Positions 53,911 to 64,000 of a stretch of 64,000 bases of DNA are shown here, piece by piece; the first letter of the stretch is position 1; each line of letters starts with the position of its first letter. This stretch comes from Hyphomicrobiales bacterium (GTDB lineage: Bacteria; Pseudomonadota; Alphaproteobacteria; Rhizobiales; Aestuariivirgaceae). Location: assembly GCA_025359265.1 (NCBI GenBank), contig JANYHB010000072.1, positions 1 to 64,000 on the forward strand, read 5' to 3'. The notes below the pieces were generated by a model. The model was not told the DNA's origin and made no database searches. It saw only the letters and a list, made by a program, of their open reading frames with translations. The position numbers and the translations under genes are program-made.

Positions 53911-54507
53911 ATGATTGCAACAACGTTTTTCTTTTACTTGTTCTCGCTCTTCGCCATTGCCTCCGCGGTGCTGGTGATTACCATGAAGAACCCCGTGCAT
54001 TCGGTGCTGTTCCTTATCTTGTGTTTTTTCAACGCCGCAGGCCTGTTTGTGCTGACGGGCGCTGAATTCCTGGCGATGATTTTAGTGGTGGTTTACGTGG
54101 GCGCGGTAGCCGTGCTCTTCCTCTTCGTGGTGATGATGTTGGATGTGGATTTCACCGAACTGCGCTCTGGCATGTTGAACTATTTGCCCGTGGGTGGTGT
54201 CATCGGCATGATCTTGCTGGCTGAACTTGTGCTGCTGTTCAGCACTTGGGCCGCACCAGCAGGTGATGTGGCCGCATCGGTTGAGGCTGCCCAAAACACC
54301 CGCGCCCTGGGTTTGGTGCTTTACACCAAATACGTTTTCTTTTTTCAGACCGCGGGTCTCATTCTGTTGGTGGCCATGATCGGCGCCATTGTGCTGACAC
54401 TTCGCCACCGCACCGGCATCAAACGCCAAGATGTCAATACGCAAGTGGCGCGTGGCCCCGCAACTGCGATGGAAATCAAAAAAGTAGAATCAGGGCAGGG
54501 GATTTGA
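53911..54507 (+). CDS. nuoJ: NADH-quinone oxidoreductase subunit J
   Basis: NuoJ is a five-helix membrane subunit with a pi-bulge helix that couples quinone chemistry to proton movement. The 198-residue protein begins '[31 protein letters not shown]' and has '[28 protein letters not shown]' at about 50-78, a helix conserved among NuoJ proteins. The C-terminal 35 residues are polar and variable. The stop shares one base with the nuoK start. Confidence 0.95.
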   Translation: MIATTFFFYLFSLFAIASAVLVITMKNPVHSVLFLILCFFNAAGLFVLTGAEFLAMILVVVYVGAVAVLFLFVVMMLDVDFTELRSGMLNYLPVGGVIGMILLAELVLLFSTWAAPAGDVAASVEAAQNTRALGLVLYTKYVFFFQTAGLILLVAMIGAIVLTLRHRTGIKRQDVNTQVARGPATAMEIKKVESGQGI

Positions 54508-54812
54508 TGATCGGACTTACCCATTACCTCACCGTTGCTGCCATACTTTTCACCATTGGCATTTTCGGAATATTCCTCAACCGCAAGAATGTGATCGTGA
54601 TTATGATGTCGATTGAGCTGATACTGCTGTCCGTAAACATCAATCTGGTGGCGTTCTCGTTTTATTTGCATGACCTCACGGGCCAAGTGTTTGCGTTGCT
54701 CATCCTCACCGTGGCCGCAGGCGAAGCGGCGATTGGTCTGGCTATTCTGGTAACCTATTTCCGCAACCGTGGCACAATCGCGGTTGAAGATATCAACATG
54801 ATGAAGGGCTGA
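54507..54812 (+). CDS. nuoK: NADH-quinone oxidoreductase subunit K
   Basis: NuoK is a small proton-path subunit with three helices. The 101-residue protein has the two buried acidic residues expected for the subunit, in '[21 protein letters not shown]' and '[18 protein letters not shown]'. The start at 54507 overlaps the nuoJ stop by one base. It ends with a stop that overlaps nuoL by one base. Confidence 0.96.
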   Translation: MIGLTHYLTVAAILFTIGIFGIFLNRKNVIVIMMSIELILLSVNINLVAFSFYLHDLTGQVFALLILTVAAGEAAIGLAILVTYFRNRGTIAVEDINMMKG

Positions 54813-56848
54813 TGATGGTTCAGGCAATTCTTTTTCTGCCACTCATCGGCGCAGTGATAGCCGGGCTGTTCGGCACCAAAGCGTTCAAGCAGCTGGGCAC
54901 TGATGATGAAGTTTATGCGGACCATGCGCATAATGCGCCAAGTGTTGAGCATAGCCACGATCAGCACGGGTACAATGGCCCCCCTTGGCCCATGTATCTC
55001 ACGACGGGTTTGCTCTGCATCGGTGCGGTATTGTCCTGGATAATCTTCTTTGGTTTCTTGCAAGGTGGCCACGATGGCGAAATTGAATTACTGCCATGGA
55101 TCACCTCAGGCTCATTAAAAGCGGCCTGGTCCATCCGCCTCGATGCGCTTACCGCTGTGATGCTTGTGGTGGTGAACACGGTGTCTGCGCTCGTTCATGT
55201 TTATTCGCTGGGTTATATGAGCCATGATGAAAGCCAACCGCGCTTTTTTGCTTATCTCTCGCTCTTCACCTTTGCGATGCTGGCCCTTGTCACCGCTAAC
55301 AATCTTATCCAGATGTTCTTCGGCTGGGAAGGCGTTGGCCTTGCTTCTTATCTTTTGATCGGTTTCTGGTACACGCGTGAAAGCGCCAATGCCGCCGCCA
55401 TCAAGGCCTTCGTCGTTAACCGCGTGGGAGACTTTGGTTTTGCATTGGGCATTTTTGGCGTGTTCATGGTTTATGGCTCGGTGGAATTTCCAGTGATTTT
55501 CGCCCATGCGCCAGACGCAGTGGGCAAGACCATCCATTTCCTCGGCCATGACTGGGATACGCTAACCACTTTGTGCCTGCTGTTGTTTATGGGTGCGATG
55601 GGCAAGTCTGCGCAATTTTTGCTGCACACATGGTTGCCGGATGCCATGGAAGGCCCAACGCCAGTGTCCGCTTTGATTCACGCTGCCACCATGGTGACGG
55701 CGGGCGTGTTTCTCGTGGCGCGTCTTTCTCCACTGTTTGAATTGGCACCCCACGCGCGCGAAGTTGTGACGATCGTTGGGGCCATCACCGCTTTCTTCGC
55801 CGCCACCGTTGGCCTTGTGCAAAACGACATCAAACGCGTGATCGCTTATTCAACCTGTTCGCAACTTGGCTACATGTTTGTGGCCATGGGAGTGGGCGCT
55901 TATGGCGTTGGCATTTTCCACCTCTTCACCCACGCGTTTTTCAAAGCCCTGTTGTTCCTGGGCGCAGGTTCTGTCATTCACGCCATGTCGGGTGAACAAG
56001 ACATGCGCAAGATGGGCGGGCTGGGACCTTATGTTCGCATCACCCAAGCCGTGATGTTGATCGGCACGTTCTCTCTCACGGGCGTCGGCATTCCCGGGAT
56101 TGGGGGATTTGCCGGCTTTCATTCGAAGGATGCAATTATCGAAGCCTCTTATGCGGGCGGCAGCACTTTTGCCTTTGCACTTTTGGTGATCGCTGCGCTC
56201 TGCACATCCTTCTATTCATGGCGTTTGGCCTTCATGACATTCTCTGGCCCGACGCGGGCTGATAAAGAAGTATTAGATCATGCCCACGAAAGCCCGCCAG
56301 TTATGCTTGTGCCGCTTTACGTGCTGGCGGCGGGCGCAATCATTGCGGGTTTTGCATTCCAACATTGGTTTATGGGCGAGGGCCAAGCAGAATTCTGGGG
56401 GGCCGCGATTTATCGCTCTCCCGATAACCATATCCTCACGCAAATGGAATCCGTTCCCCTGTTGGTGAAATGGTCTGCAACCATCGCGATGCTGGCTGGC
56501 TTGGGGCTGGCCTGGTTGTTTTATATCCGCGATACCAGCTTGCCTAAAGCTTTGGCTGCGGTGAACCAACCCGCTTATCAATTCCTGCTCAACAAATGGT
56601 ATTTCGATGAGCTCTATGATTTCATTTTTGTTCGCCCCGCCAAATGGATTGGCCGCGTGTTCTGGAAAGGCGGAGATGGCGCGGTGATTGACGGATTGGG
56701 CCCCGATGGCGTTTCCGCCGCGATTTCAGGTGTAACAGCGCAAGCCGTGAAGCTACAAACCGGATATGTTTACCACTATGCCTTCGCCATGCTCATTGGC
56801 GTGGCTGCGATTATTTCCTGGTTCTCATTTGGGGGCATCCACCCATGA
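54812..56848 (+). CDS. nuoL: NADH-quinone oxidoreductase subunit L
   Basis: NuoL is the largest antiporter-like subunit, with about fourteen to sixteen helices and a long lateral helix at the C-terminus. The 678-residue protein shows the core '[42 protein letters not shown]' region at about 165-210, and '[35 protein letters not shown]' around 270-305. A hydrophilic, His- and Asp-rich loop (about 30-60) follows the first helix. Overlap with nuoK is 1 base and with nuoM 4 bases. Confidence 0.96.
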   Translation: MMVQAILFLPLIGAVIAGLFGTKAFKQLGTDDEVYADHAHNAPSVEHSHDQHGYNGPPWPMYLTTGLLCIGAVLSWIIFFGFLQGGHDGEIELLPWITSGSLKAAWSIRLDALTAVMLVVVNTVSALVHVYSLGYMSHDESQPRFFAYLSLFTFAMLALVTANNLIQMFFGWEGVGLASYLLIGFWYTRESANAAAIKAFVVNRVGDFGFALGIFGVFMVYGSVEFPVIFAHAPDAVGKTIHFLGHDWDTLTTLCLLLFMGAMGKSAQFLLHTWLPDAMEGPTPVSALIHAATMVTAGVFLVARLSPLFELAPHAREVVTIVGAITAFFAATVGLVQNDIKRVIAYSTCSQLGYMFVAMGVGAYGVGIFHLFTHAFFKALLFLGAGSVIHAMSGEQDMRKMGGLGPYVRITQAVMLIGTFSLTGVGIPGIGGFAGFHSKDAIIEASYAGGSTFAFALLVIAALCTSFYSWRLAFMTFSGPTRADKEVLDHAHESPPVMLVPLYVLAAGAIIAGFAFQHWFMGEGQAEFWGAAIYRSPDNHILTQMESVPLLVKWSATIAMLAGLGLAWLFYIRDTSLPKALAAVNQPAYQFLLNKWYFDELYDFIFVRPAKWIGRVFWKGGDGAVIDGLGPDGVSAAISGVTAQAVKLQTGYVYHYAFAMLIGVAAIISWFSFGGIHP

Positions 56849-58356
56849 ATTGGCCTCTGCTTTCGGTCATCACTTTTCTGCCTCTGGTGGGCGTTGCGGC
56901 AATTCTGTTGGCGCGTGGCGATGATGAAGCGGCCGCGCGTTACGCACGGTGGGCAGCGCTGTGGGCAACCACTGGCACTTTCCTCATCTCGCTATTGATC
57001 CTGCCTAATTTCAATGCGCAAACCGCAGGTTTTCAACTTGTTGAAAACCACGCGTGGCTCGGGCTGGCCAACTACCGCATGGGTATCGACGGCATTTCCA
57101 TGCCCTTCGTTTTGCTCACCACATTCTTGATGCCCATTTGCATTGGTGCCAGCTGGTTTGTGAAAATCCGTGTGCGTGAATATATGATCGCGTTTCTGGC
57201 TCTTGAAACCCTGATGATCGGTGTGTTCTGCGCGCTTGATCTGGTGTTGTTCTATGTGTTCTTCGAAGCGGGCCTCATCCCGATGTTCTTGATCATTGGT
57301 GTGTGGGGTGGTGCGCGGCGCGTTTATGCCAGCTTTAAATTTTTTCTCTATACATTGTTAGGCTCTGTGCTGATGCTGATCGCCATCATCGCCATGTATT
57401 GGCAGGCAGGCACCACGGACATTGCCGTATTGCTGACACGTGCTGATGGCTTTCCGGCCGCCATGCAAACCTGGCTGTGGCTCGCCTTCTTCGCGTCTTT
57501 CGCGGTGAAAATGCCGATGTGGCCTGTGCATACGTGGTTGCCAGATGCGCACGTAGAAGCGCCCACTGCGGGCTCGGTTGTTCTCGCCGCAATCTTGCTG
57601 AAGATGGGTGGCTATGGCTTCTTGCGGTTCTCTCTGCCGATGTTCCCGGACGCCAGCCTGTATTTTCAACCGCTGATATATACACTCTCCATCGTCGCCA
57701 TTATTTACACGTCGCTGGTGGCGCTGGTGCAGGAAGATATGAAGAAGTTGATTGCCTATTCGTCTGTCGCCCATATGGGCTTCGTCACTATGGGGATTTT
57801 CTCATTCACGCGCCAAGGCATTGATGGCGCAATCTTTCAAATGATCAGCCACGGCTTCGTGTCAGGCGCTTTGTTCCTCTGCGTCGGCGTGGCTTATGAC
57901 CGGATGCATACACGAGAGATTGCTGCCTATGGCGGCCTGGTCAACCGGATGCCGCTTTATGCTTTTGTTTTTCTGCTCTTCACCATGGCCAATATTGGCC
58001 TGCCGGGCACTTCTGGCTTCGTGGGTGAATTCATGACGTTGCTGGGAGCTTTCAAAAACAATACGTGGGTGGCGTTCTTCGCAACATCCGGCATGATCTT
58101 GTCTGCCGTCTACGCATTACCGCTTTACCGTAAGGTGGCCTTGGGTGCCTTGGTGAAAGACTCTTTGAAGCACTTGCCCGATATCACACCGCGTGAATTG
58201 GCCACCCTTGCGCCACTGGCAGCATTGGCCATTTTCTTCGGCTTTTATCCCTCTCCCATTCTCAATCTCTTCGGTGTGCCTGTTGAAGGCTTGCTGAAAA
58301 CCCTTCATATTGCGGCGGCAAACGCTGGCGATATCCTTTCAATCGCAATGCGGTGA
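56845..58356 (+). CDS. nuoM: NADH-quinone oxidoreductase subunit M
   Basis: NuoM is a second antiporter-like proton channel. The 503-residue protein has about fourteen helices, the pore segment '[43 protein letters not shown]' region at about 135-180 with its conserved Glu and Lys, and '[48 protein letters not shown]' at about 215-260. The start overlaps nuoL by ATGA. The gap to nuoN is 4 bases. Confidence 0.97.
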   Translation: MNWPLLSVITFLPLVGVAAILLARGDDEAAARYARWAALWATTGTFLISLLILPNFNAQTAGFQLVENHAWLGLANYRMGIDGISMPFVLLTTFLMPICIGASWFVKIRVREYMIAFLALETLMIGVFCALDLVLFYVFFEAGLIPMFLIIGVWGGARRVYASFKFFLYTLLGSVLMLIAIIAMYWQAGTTDIAVLLTRADGFPAAMQTWLWLAFFASFAVKMPMWPVHTWLPDAHVEAPTAGSVVLAAILLKMGGYGFLRFSLPMFPDASLYFQPLIYTLSIVAIIYTSLVALVQEDMKKLIAYSSVAHMGFVTMGIFSFTRQGIDGAIFQMISHGFVSGALFLCVGVAYDRMHTREIAAYGGLVNRMPLYAFVFLLFTMANIGLPGTSGFVGEFMTLLGAFKNNTWVAFFATSGMILSAVYALPLYRKVALGALVKDSLKHLPDITPRELATLAPLAALAIFFGFYPSPILNLFGVPVEGLLKTLHIAAANAGDILSIAMR

Positions 58357-58360
58357 CCTG

Positions 58361-59803
58361 ATGAGCATCTTCCAACAACTTGGCGCTGCGGCGGCACTTC
58401 CAGAGATCCTTCTGGCCATCATGGCCATGGTGCTTTTGCTGGAGGGTGTTTTTGTCACCGCCCACACACCCAACACCATTCGCTGGGGCGCCATCGCTTC
58501 AATGGTTGCGGTAGCGGGTTTGGTGATCTGGAAATCCGGCAGCGGTTCGGTTGAAGCTTTCGGTGGCGCGTTTGTGGCCGATGGTTTTGCGCGTTTAATG
58601 AAAGTGCTGGCGCTGCTCGGCGGCGCTGTCACGTTGGCCATGAGCGGGAAATATCTGGCCCGAACCAGGATGGACAGTGAAGAATATCCCGTTCTGATCA
58701 TGTTGGCCTCTGTCGGCATGATGGTGATGATTTCGGCGGGTGATTTGATCTCGCTTTATGTTGGCTTGGAATTGCAATCTTTGCCCCTTTATGTGATTGC
58801 CGCCATCAATCGCGACAATGCGAAATCTTCTGAAGCGGGTCTCAAGTATTTTGTATTGGGTGCACTTTCATCGGGCATGTTGCTTTACGGCGCGTCGCTG
58901 GTTTATGGCTTCACCGGACACACGGATTTTGCCGGCATCTCTGCGGCTCTTGCTAAAACCGGCGCAACGCCGGGCGTGGTCTTCGGCCTGGTTTTCATCA
59001 TCACCGGTCTTGCATTCAAAGTTTCCGCCGTGCCCTTCCACATGTGGACGCCCGACGTTTATGAAGGTGCGCCTACACCCGTCACCGCGTTCTTCGCCGC
59101 CGCACCGAAAATTGCGGCCATCGCCTTGTTTGCCCGCGTTATGGTGGGGCCTTTTGCCGGCGTCACCCATTCTTGGCAGCAAGTGGTGATCTTCATCTCG
59201 ATAGCCTCAATGGCGTTCGGTGCCGTAGCCGCCATCGGCCAAAGCAACATCAAGCGCCTGATGGCCTATTCTTCGATTGCCAATATGGGCTTTGCGCTGG
59301 TCGGCCTGGCAGCTGGCACTGTGGAAGGCGTTGAAGGCCTGATTGTTTATATGCTTATTTATCTTGCCACCACCCTCGGCACGTTCGCCTGCATCATGGC
59401 CATGCGCCGCAAGGGCATTTATGTTGAGCAGATTTCTGATCTTGCGGGCCTTTCACGCAACGACAAAGGCCTTGCCTTTGTGTTGGCCATGTTGATGTTC
59501 TCAATGGCTGGCATTCCGCCACTGGCTGGCTTTTTCGGAAAGCTATTCGTGTTCTTGGCTGCCGTGAAAGCCGGGCTTTATGTATTGGCGGTTCTTGGCG
59601 TTGTGGCCTCTGTGATCGGCGCCTATTATTATTTGCGCATTGTGAAGCTGATATATTTCGATGAAGCCGCGGAAAAGTTTGATGGCGCGGATATGGAATT
59701 GGCGATCGTGGCTTATGCATCACTGGCTTTCGTGCTGGGTTTTATCGTCTTTGCACAGCCCTTGGTAAATCTGGCCAGCGCCGCAGCCAAGAGCCTGTTC
59801 TAA
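58361..59803 (+). CDS. nuoN: NADH-quinone oxidoreductase subunit N
   Basis: NuoN is the third antiporter-like subunit, next to NuoK. The 480-residue protein starts at ATG 58361 (MSIFQQLG), chosen because in-frame sequence upstream lies in nuoM. 'DLISLYVGLELQSLPLYVIAAINRDNAKSSEAGLKYFVLGALSSGMLLYG' at about 125-175 and 'FKVSAVPFHMWTPDVYEGAPTPVTAFFAAAPKIAAIALFARV' at about 220-260 carry the conserved pump residues. It closes the nuo genes proper. birA follows 3 bases later. Confidence 0.97.
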   Translation: MSIFQQLGAAAALPEILLAIMAMVLLLEGVFVTAHTPNTIRWGAIASMVAVAGLVIWKSGSGSVEAFGGAFVADGFARLMKVLALLGGAVTLAMSGKYLARTRMDSEEYPVLIMLASVGMMVMISAGDLISLYVGLELQSLPLYVIAAINRDNAKSSEAGLKYFVLGALSSGMLLYGASLVYGFTGHTDFAGISAALAKTGATPGVVFGLVFIITGLAFKVSAVPFHMWTPDVYEGAPTPVTAFFAAAPKIAAIALFARVMVGPFAGVTHSWQQVVIFISIASMAFGAVAAIGQSNIKRLMAYSSIANMGFALVGLAAGTVEGVEGLIVYMLIYLATTLGTFACIMAMRRKGIYVEQISDLAGLSRNDKGLAFVLAMLMFSMAGIPPLAGFFGKLFVFLAAVKAGLYVLAVLGVVASVIGAYYYLRIVKLIYFDEAAEKFDGADMELAIVAYASLAFVLGFIVFAQPLVNLASAAAKSLF

Positions 59804-59806
59804 GCG

Positions 59807-60502
59807 TTGCGCATTATCCGCCTCGACACCGTGGACTCAAGCAATCTGGAAGCACGGCGGCGAGTTGCAGCCGGTGAGCGCGGGCCTGTGTGGATCGTCA
59901 GTGCTGAGCAAACGGCAGGCAAGGGCCGGTTGGGGCGCAGGTGGGAGTCTAAACCAGGCAATTTCTACGGCACATTGGTGTGGCCAACTGCCGCCCCACA
60001 GAGTGCTTTCGCGCAACTCAGTTTTGTCGCGGCTGTGGCGATGCACAGAACTGCAACAGAGTTTGCAGCCTCAAGTCGTCTCTCATTGAAATGGCCAAAT
60101 GATTGCCTTTTGGATGGGGCCAAATTTTGCGGGATTTTATGCGAAAATTTGGGGCCGGGCGTGCTGGGGATTGGAATTGGCATCAACATCGCCCAGGTGC
60201 CCGACGGTTTGCCTTATCCAGCGGCGCGGTTGGAATTGGCCAATGTTGAAGCAGTTTTTGAAACACTTCAGCTAAGTCTCTCAGATAACTTAGCTATTTG
60301 GAACGAAGGCCAGGGGTTCGAAAGCATCCGCCAAAATTGGATGGCGCGCTGTCTGCACCTCGGCGGAATGGTCAGCGTGGATGGCGTGGCAGGCCGTTTC
60401 GAGGGCTTGGGCCCAGACGGTGCGTTTCTGCTGCGGCTAACCGACGGTGAATGCAAACAAATTTATGCAGGTGACGTGCGCGTAGAGTATGAGAAGCCAT
60501 GA
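59807..60502 (+). CDS. birA: Biotin--[acetyl-CoA-carboxylase] ligase, monofunctional
   Basis: BirA attaches biotin to the carboxyl-carrier protein of acetyl-CoA carboxylase and similar enzymes. The 231-residue protein lacks the N-terminal DNA-binding domain of E. coli BirA, so it does not act as a repressor. The biotinyl-AMP loop is 'TAGKGRLGRRWES', and 'LKWPNDCLLDGAKFCGIL' binds ATP and biotin. A short C-terminal SH3-like domain follows (about 185-231). The start is a TTG 3 bases after nuoN; the family begins at this point, and no better start is seen. It overlaps rnj by ATGA. Confidence 0.92.
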   Translation: MRIIRLDTVDSSNLEARRRVAAGERGPVWIVSAEQTAGKGRLGRRWESKPGNFYGTLVWPTAAPQSAFAQLSFVAAVAMHRTATEFAASSRLSLKWPNDCLLDGAKFCGILCENLGPGVLGIGIGINIAQVPDGLPYPAARLELANVEAVFETLQLSLSDNLAIWNEGQGFESIRQNWMARCLHLGGMVSVDGVAGRFEGLGPDGAFLLRLTDGECKQIYAGDVRVEYEKP

Positions 60503-62172
60503 ATGCAAAATCCGTGAAACGCAAACTCGATCAAGGTGAAGACCTGGTGCTATTGCCCTTGGGCGGCACCGGCGAAATTGGCATGAACTGTTATTGCTAT
60601 GGGGTTGGCCCCGCGTTGACGCGCGATTGGATCATGGTTGATCTGGGCGTGAAATTTGGCGACGAACGTGACCCTGGCATTGATGTGATTATGCCAGACG
60701 TGGGTTACATCACCAAAAACCGCAAACGCTTCCACGGCCTTGTGGTGACCCATGCCCATGAAGACCACATCGGCGCAATTGCGCACCTGTGGCCGCAGCT
60801 GCAATGTGAAGTTCATTGCACGCCTTTTGCCGCAGAGTTGTTGAAGTTGAAACTCATCGAGCATGGGCTTGATGAGGACGTTAAACTGATTGTTCACAAA
60901 CCCGGTAGCAAATTTGCGCTGGGGCCATTTAAGCTGGAACTGGTGCCCGTCACCCATTCCATTCCGGAATCCTGCGCCTTGTTCATCGACTCCGGCCGCG
61001 GCACGGCCTTGCATTCCGGTGATTGGAAAATTGATCGCTTCCCACAGATGGGCCATAACATTGCCGAGAAACGTTTGCGTGAATTGGGCGATCGCGGCGT
61101 TGATGCCTTGGTGTGTGATAGCACCAACGTGTTGCGTGAAGGCGAGTCACCCTCTGAAAAAGATGTGGCGGCATCGCTTGGGGATATTATCGCCAACGCC
61201 AAGGGCCGCGTGGCCGTTACCACGTTTGCCAGCCATGTTGAACGCATCTCCTGCGCCGTAAAAGCGGCGCGTTCAGCCGGCCGTGAAGTGGTTATTGCGG
61301 GCCGCGCCATGCGCAACACCATAGAAGCCGCACGCAAATGCGGCTATCTGAAAGACGCAGGCGCGTTTCTGGATTTTGAGGAATTTGGTTATCTGCCCAA
61401 TGACCGCGTTTTATTGCTGTGCACCGGAAGCCAAGGCGAAAGCCGTGCGGCCATCGCGCGCATCGCTGAAGACAGCCACCCGCAAATTGCTTTGGAAAAA
61501 GGTGATCTGGTAATTTTTTCCGCCCGCACGATTCCGGGCAATGAAAAAGAAGTCAGCGCCGTCATCAACAATCTGGCCAAGCTTGAAATTGATGTGATCA
61601 CGGCTGATGATGCCTTGGTGCATTCCTCCGGCCATCCGCGCCAAGGTGAATTAAAACAGATGTATGAATGGCTGCGGCCCAAAATTCTCATTCCCATGCA
61701 CGGTGAGCCGCGCCACTTGCGCGCCCATGTTGAATTTGCCAAGGCGCAGGGCATTTCCGAAACTTTGCTTCTGCAAGACTTGAAGATTGCGCGGCTAAAA
61801 CCCGGCCAGGCAGAAATCATCGATGAAGCCCCGGGTGGGCGTTTGCATCTGGATGGCAAATTGATCGTTGATAGTGAAGATGGCCCCGCGCGTGAGCGCC
61901 GCAAACTGGCGATGAGCGGCATTGTTTTCCTCAGTGTGCTGATGAATGACAGGGGCGACTTGCAAGATTTGGTATTAGAGGCCGATGGCGTGCCCGCTGC
62001 CTTGCCGCAAGAGCTTGAGGAATTGGCCGAAGCAGCCTTCACCGCCATGCCACGGGCGCGGCGCAAGGACGATAACGTGGTGGCCGAAACGCTCCGCACC
62101 GCCGTTCGCCGTGCGTGCGACAACGCGTGGGGAAAAAAGCCGGTGTGTAAGGTTGTGGTGCACCGAACATAG
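60499..62172 (+). CDS. rnj: Ribonuclease J
   Basis: RNase J is a metallo-beta-lactamase fold enzyme with endo- and 5'-exonuclease activity in RNA maturation and decay. The 557-residue protein has the metal motif HAHEDH at 85-90 ('VVTHAHEDHIGAI'), the next ligand in 'PVTHSIPESCALF', 'HSGDWKIDRFP', and 'DSTNVLREGESPSE'. The beta-CASP domain lies at about 220-340 ('CTGSQGESRAAIARIAEDSHP'), and 'MHGEPRHLRAHVEFAKAQG' carries the last histidines. The end of the nuo-birA transcript continues into it (ATGA). Confidence 0.96.
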   Translation: MNAKSVKRKLDQGEDLVLLPLGGTGEIGMNCYCYGVGPALTRDWIMVDLGVKFGDERDPGIDVIMPDVGYITKNRKRFHGLVVTHAHEDHIGAIAHLWPQLQCEVHCTPFAAELLKLKLIEHGLDEDVKLIVHKPGSKFALGPFKLELVPVTHSIPESCALFIDSGRGTALHSGDWKIDRFPQMGHNIAEKRLRELGDRGVDALVCDSTNVLREGESPSEKDVAASLGDIIANAKGRVAVTTFASHVERISCAVKAARSAGREVVIAGRAMRNTIEAARKCGYLKDAGAFLDFEEFGYLPNDRVLLLCTGSQGESRAAIARIAEDSHPQIALEKGDLVIFSARTIPGNEKEVSAVINNLAKLEIDVITADDALVHSSGHPRQGELKQMYEWLRPKILIPMHGEPRHLRAHVEFAKAQGISETLLLQDLKIARLKPGQAEIIDEAPGGRLHLDGKLIVDSEDGPARERRKLAMSGIVFLSVLMNDRGDLQDLVLEADGVPAALPQELEELAEAAFTAMPRARRKDDNVVAETLRTAVRRACDNAWGKKPVCKVVVHRT

Positions 62173-62185
62173 GATTGGATTGCTT

Positions 62186-62225
62186 GTCGTCCTGCCCCGC
62201 GAAGGCGGCAGAAGTCGAGGATGAC
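62186..62225. repeat. Intergenic palindrome between rnj and parC
   Basis: An imperfect dyad: an inner stem around CCGC-GAAG-GCGG, and outer arms GTCGTCC and GGATGAC that match with one wobble. It shares the GTC-TCC-CGC-loop-GCGG-GAC pattern with the element at 25624-25649. It may be a REP-like repeat or a terminator of the rnj transcript. Confidence 0.4.
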
Positions 62226-62257
62226 GAATCCCTTGGTCTCCTCTAATCCCGTTCACA

Positions 62258-64000
62258 ATGTCAAAAAAGCCCATCGAAACTCCGCCACCCGCACCTATCC
62301 GAGGCATCGAACTGAAGGATGCGTTGGAAGAGCGCTATCTGGCCTATGCGTTATCCACCATCATGCACCGCGCTTTGCCCGATGTGCGCGACGGGTTGAA
62401 GCCGGTGCATCGCCGCTTGCTGCATGTGATGCGTTTGCTGCGTCTTGACCCCAACACCGCCTTCAAAAAATCGGCTAAAATTGTGGGTGACGTGATGGGC
62501 GGTTATCATCCGCATGGCGACCAGGCGATCTATGAGGCCATGGTGCGTCTCGCCCAGGATTTTTCGTCGCGCTATCCGTTGGTCGACGGCCAAGGAAACT
62601 TCGGCAACATCGATGGCGATGGGGCTGCTGCTTATCGCTATACCGAAGCGCGGATGACTGAAGTGGCGCGGTTGCTGATCCAGGATTTAGATGAAGGCAC
62701 GGTTGATTTTAAGCCGAACTATGATGGCACAGTGGAAGAGCCGGTGGTGCTGCCGGGCGCCTTCCCCAACCTTTTGGCCAATGGTTCCGCAGGCATCGCT
62801 GTGGGCATGGCCACCTCCATACCGCCGCATAACGTGGCCGAGATTTGCGATGCGGCATTGCATCTGATTAAAACCCCAAACGCTGGCGTGGATAAGCTGA
62901 CGCAGTTTATCATCGGCCCCGATTTCCCCACGGGCGGTATCGTAATCGATAGCCGCGAAGATATCAGTTTGGCTTATAAAACCGGCCGTGGCGGTTTCCG
63001 TTTGCGCGCGCGCTGGGCCAAGGAAGATCTACCCCGCGGCGGTTGGCAGATCGTCATCACCGAAATTCCCTATATGGTGCAAAAGAGCCGATTGATCGAG
63101 CGCATCGCTGAGCTGCTGAATGACAAAAAGCTGACATTGCTGAACGACGTGCGCGACGAAAGCGCTGAAGATGTGCGCGTTGTCCTTGATCCGAAATCAC
63201 GCAACGTGGAGCCTGAGTTGTTGATGGAGCAAATGTTCCGCAACACTGAGCTTGAAAACCGCATTCCCTTAAACATGAATGTGATCAGCGGCGGCAAAGT
63301 ACCGAAGGTGTTGTCCCTCAAAGACGTTCTGCAAGAATGGTTGAACCACCGAAGAGAAGTTCTGCAGCGCAAATCGCAGCATCGATTGGATGAGATTGGC
63401 CGTAGATTAGAAATTCTCGGCGGCTATCTCATTGCTTATCTGAACATTGATGCGGTGATCAAAATCATCCGCGAGCAGGATGAAGCCAAGCCCGCGCTTA
63501 TGGCCCGCTTCAAGCTGACAGATGTGCAGGCCGAGGCCGTTCTCAATTTGCGTTTGCGCGCCTTGCGCCGCCTTGAAGAGATGGAAATCCGCACTGAGAA
63601 TGACAACCTTCTGAAAGAGCAGGGCGGATTGAATGCTCTGTTGGGATCAGAGGCACAGCAGTGGGCCGCAATCTCTGAAGACATTAAGCAACTGAAAGAA
63701 AAATTCTCAAAAAAAACGCCGCTCGGCAAGCGCCGCACCGATTTTGCCGAAGCGCCAGAGATGGACGAGGATTTCGATCAAGCGATGATCGAAAGGGAAC
63801 CCATAACCGTGATCTGCTCTGAAAAGGGTTGGATCCGCGCCATGAAGGGCCACATCGAAGACGCCGGCACGCTTTCCTATAAAGATGGCGATGCCGCCAA
63901 ATTTATTGTGCCGGCAATGACGACAGATAAAATCATGTTGTTCTCATCGTCTGGCAAATTTTACACACTGGATGCCGCAAAGTTGCCGGGGGGCCGTGGC
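62258..64000 (+). CDS. parC: DNA topoisomerase IV subunit A, 3' end cut by window
   Basis: ParC decatenates sister chromosomes together with ParE. The frame is open from ATG 62258 to the right edge, 581 codons with no stop, so the C-terminal part is missing. The breakage domain begins '[38 protein letters not shown]'-like, with the quinolone-pocket '[28 protein letters not shown]' at about 70-97 and the catalytic tyrosine Tyr128 in '[11 protein letters not shown]'. The C-terminal beta-propeller starts near residue 500 ('[15 protein letters not shown]'). GyrA is the alternative; the short N-terminal extension and '[13 protein letters not shown]' favour ParC. Confidence 0.92.
   Translation, partial: MSKKPIETPPPAPIRGIELKDALEERYLAYALSTIMHRALPDVRDGLKPVHRRLLHVMRLLRLDPNTAFKKSAKIVGDVMGGYHPHGDQAIYEAMVRLAQDFSSRYPLVDGQGNFGNIDGDGAAAYRYTEARMTEVARLLIQDLDEGTVDFKPNYDGTVEEPVVLPGAFPNLLANGSAGIAVGMATSIPPHNVAEICDAALHLIKTPNAGVDKLTQFIIGPDFPTGGIVIDSREDISLAYKTGRGGFRLRARWAKEDLPRGGWQIVITEIPYMVQKSRLIERIAELLNDKKLTLLNDVRDESAEDVRVVLDPKSRNVEPELLMEQMFRNTELENRIPLNMNVISGGKVPKVLSLKDVLQEWLNHRREVLQRKSQHRLDEIGRRLEILGGYLIAYLNIDAVIKIIREQDEAKPALMARFKLTDVQAEAVLNLRLRALRRLEEMEIRTENDNLLKEQGGLNALLGSEAQQWAAISEDIKQLKEKFSKKTPLGKRRTDFAEAPEMDEDFDQAMIEREPITVICSEKGWIRAMKGHIEDAGTLSYKDGDAAKFIVPAMTTDKIMLFSSSGKFYTLDAAKLPGGRG

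Overview
The window looks like a chromosomal stretch from an alphaproteobacterium, most likely of the Hyphomicrobiales (Rhizobiales) or a close neighbour. The basis is family-level: a short prolyl-tRNA synthetase of the alphaproteobacterial type, a nuo operon that runs on into birA and rnj, an IscR-plus-two-desulfurase suf operon, a BacA/SbmA transporter, a PAS_5 protein, a double-PilZ protein and small BA14K-like and glycine-zipper exported proteins. The genus cannot be fixed from sequence alone. Gene density is very high. Many neighbours overlap by ATGA or GTGA, and no gap between genes exceeds about 225 bases.

Layout. 1-6.2 kb: 3' part of an AsmA-like protein, tyrS, anmK, a tiny His/Met-rich exported protein, a drug/metabolite exporter and an alpha/beta hydrolase. 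6.2-14.5 kb: a complete Fe-S assembly operon, iscR - cysteine desulfurase - sufB - orf148 - sufC - sufD - sufS - sufT - exported SH3-like protein - sufA. A near-consensus IscR type-1 box overlaps the -35 of its promoter. 14.7-19 kb: an amylosucrase-type GH13 enzyme, a PilZ protein, a DEAD-box helicase with a terminator-like leader, and aquaporin Z. 19-26.3 kb: acetyltransferase, flavoprotein, a GMC oxidoreductase divergent from an enolase-superfamily dehydratase and a beta-hydroxyacid dehydrogenase, two small exported proteins and a LysE exporter. 26.3-31.3 kb: tRNA-Val, bacA/sbmA, then an overlapping run of rsm22, mscS-like, ridA-like and eamA.

31.5-39.1 kb: proS, lolC/E, lolD, a lytic transglycosylase and dnaE, all on the + strand. 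39-44.4 kb: two-domain PilZ protein, PAS_5 protein, rhomboid protease, CBS protein, hisI, an IscU-like scaffold, a cupin and an MFS transporter. 44.4-62.2 kb: tRNA-Asp with a good promoter, then the 14-gene complex I operon nuoA-N, with a DUF3291 gene between nuoF and nuoG, followed by birA and rnj. 62.3 kb to the end: 5' part of parC.

The genes tie together around Fe-S metabolism. The suf operon and the IscU-like scaffold can supply clusters to complex I and probably to Rsm22. No phage, transposon, CRISPR array or defence island was seen. The most unusual material is the AT-rich unknown gene inside the suf operon, the exported protein in the same operon, the DUF3291 gene inside nuo, the possible attenuator in front of the helicase gene, and a His/Met-rich mini-protein.
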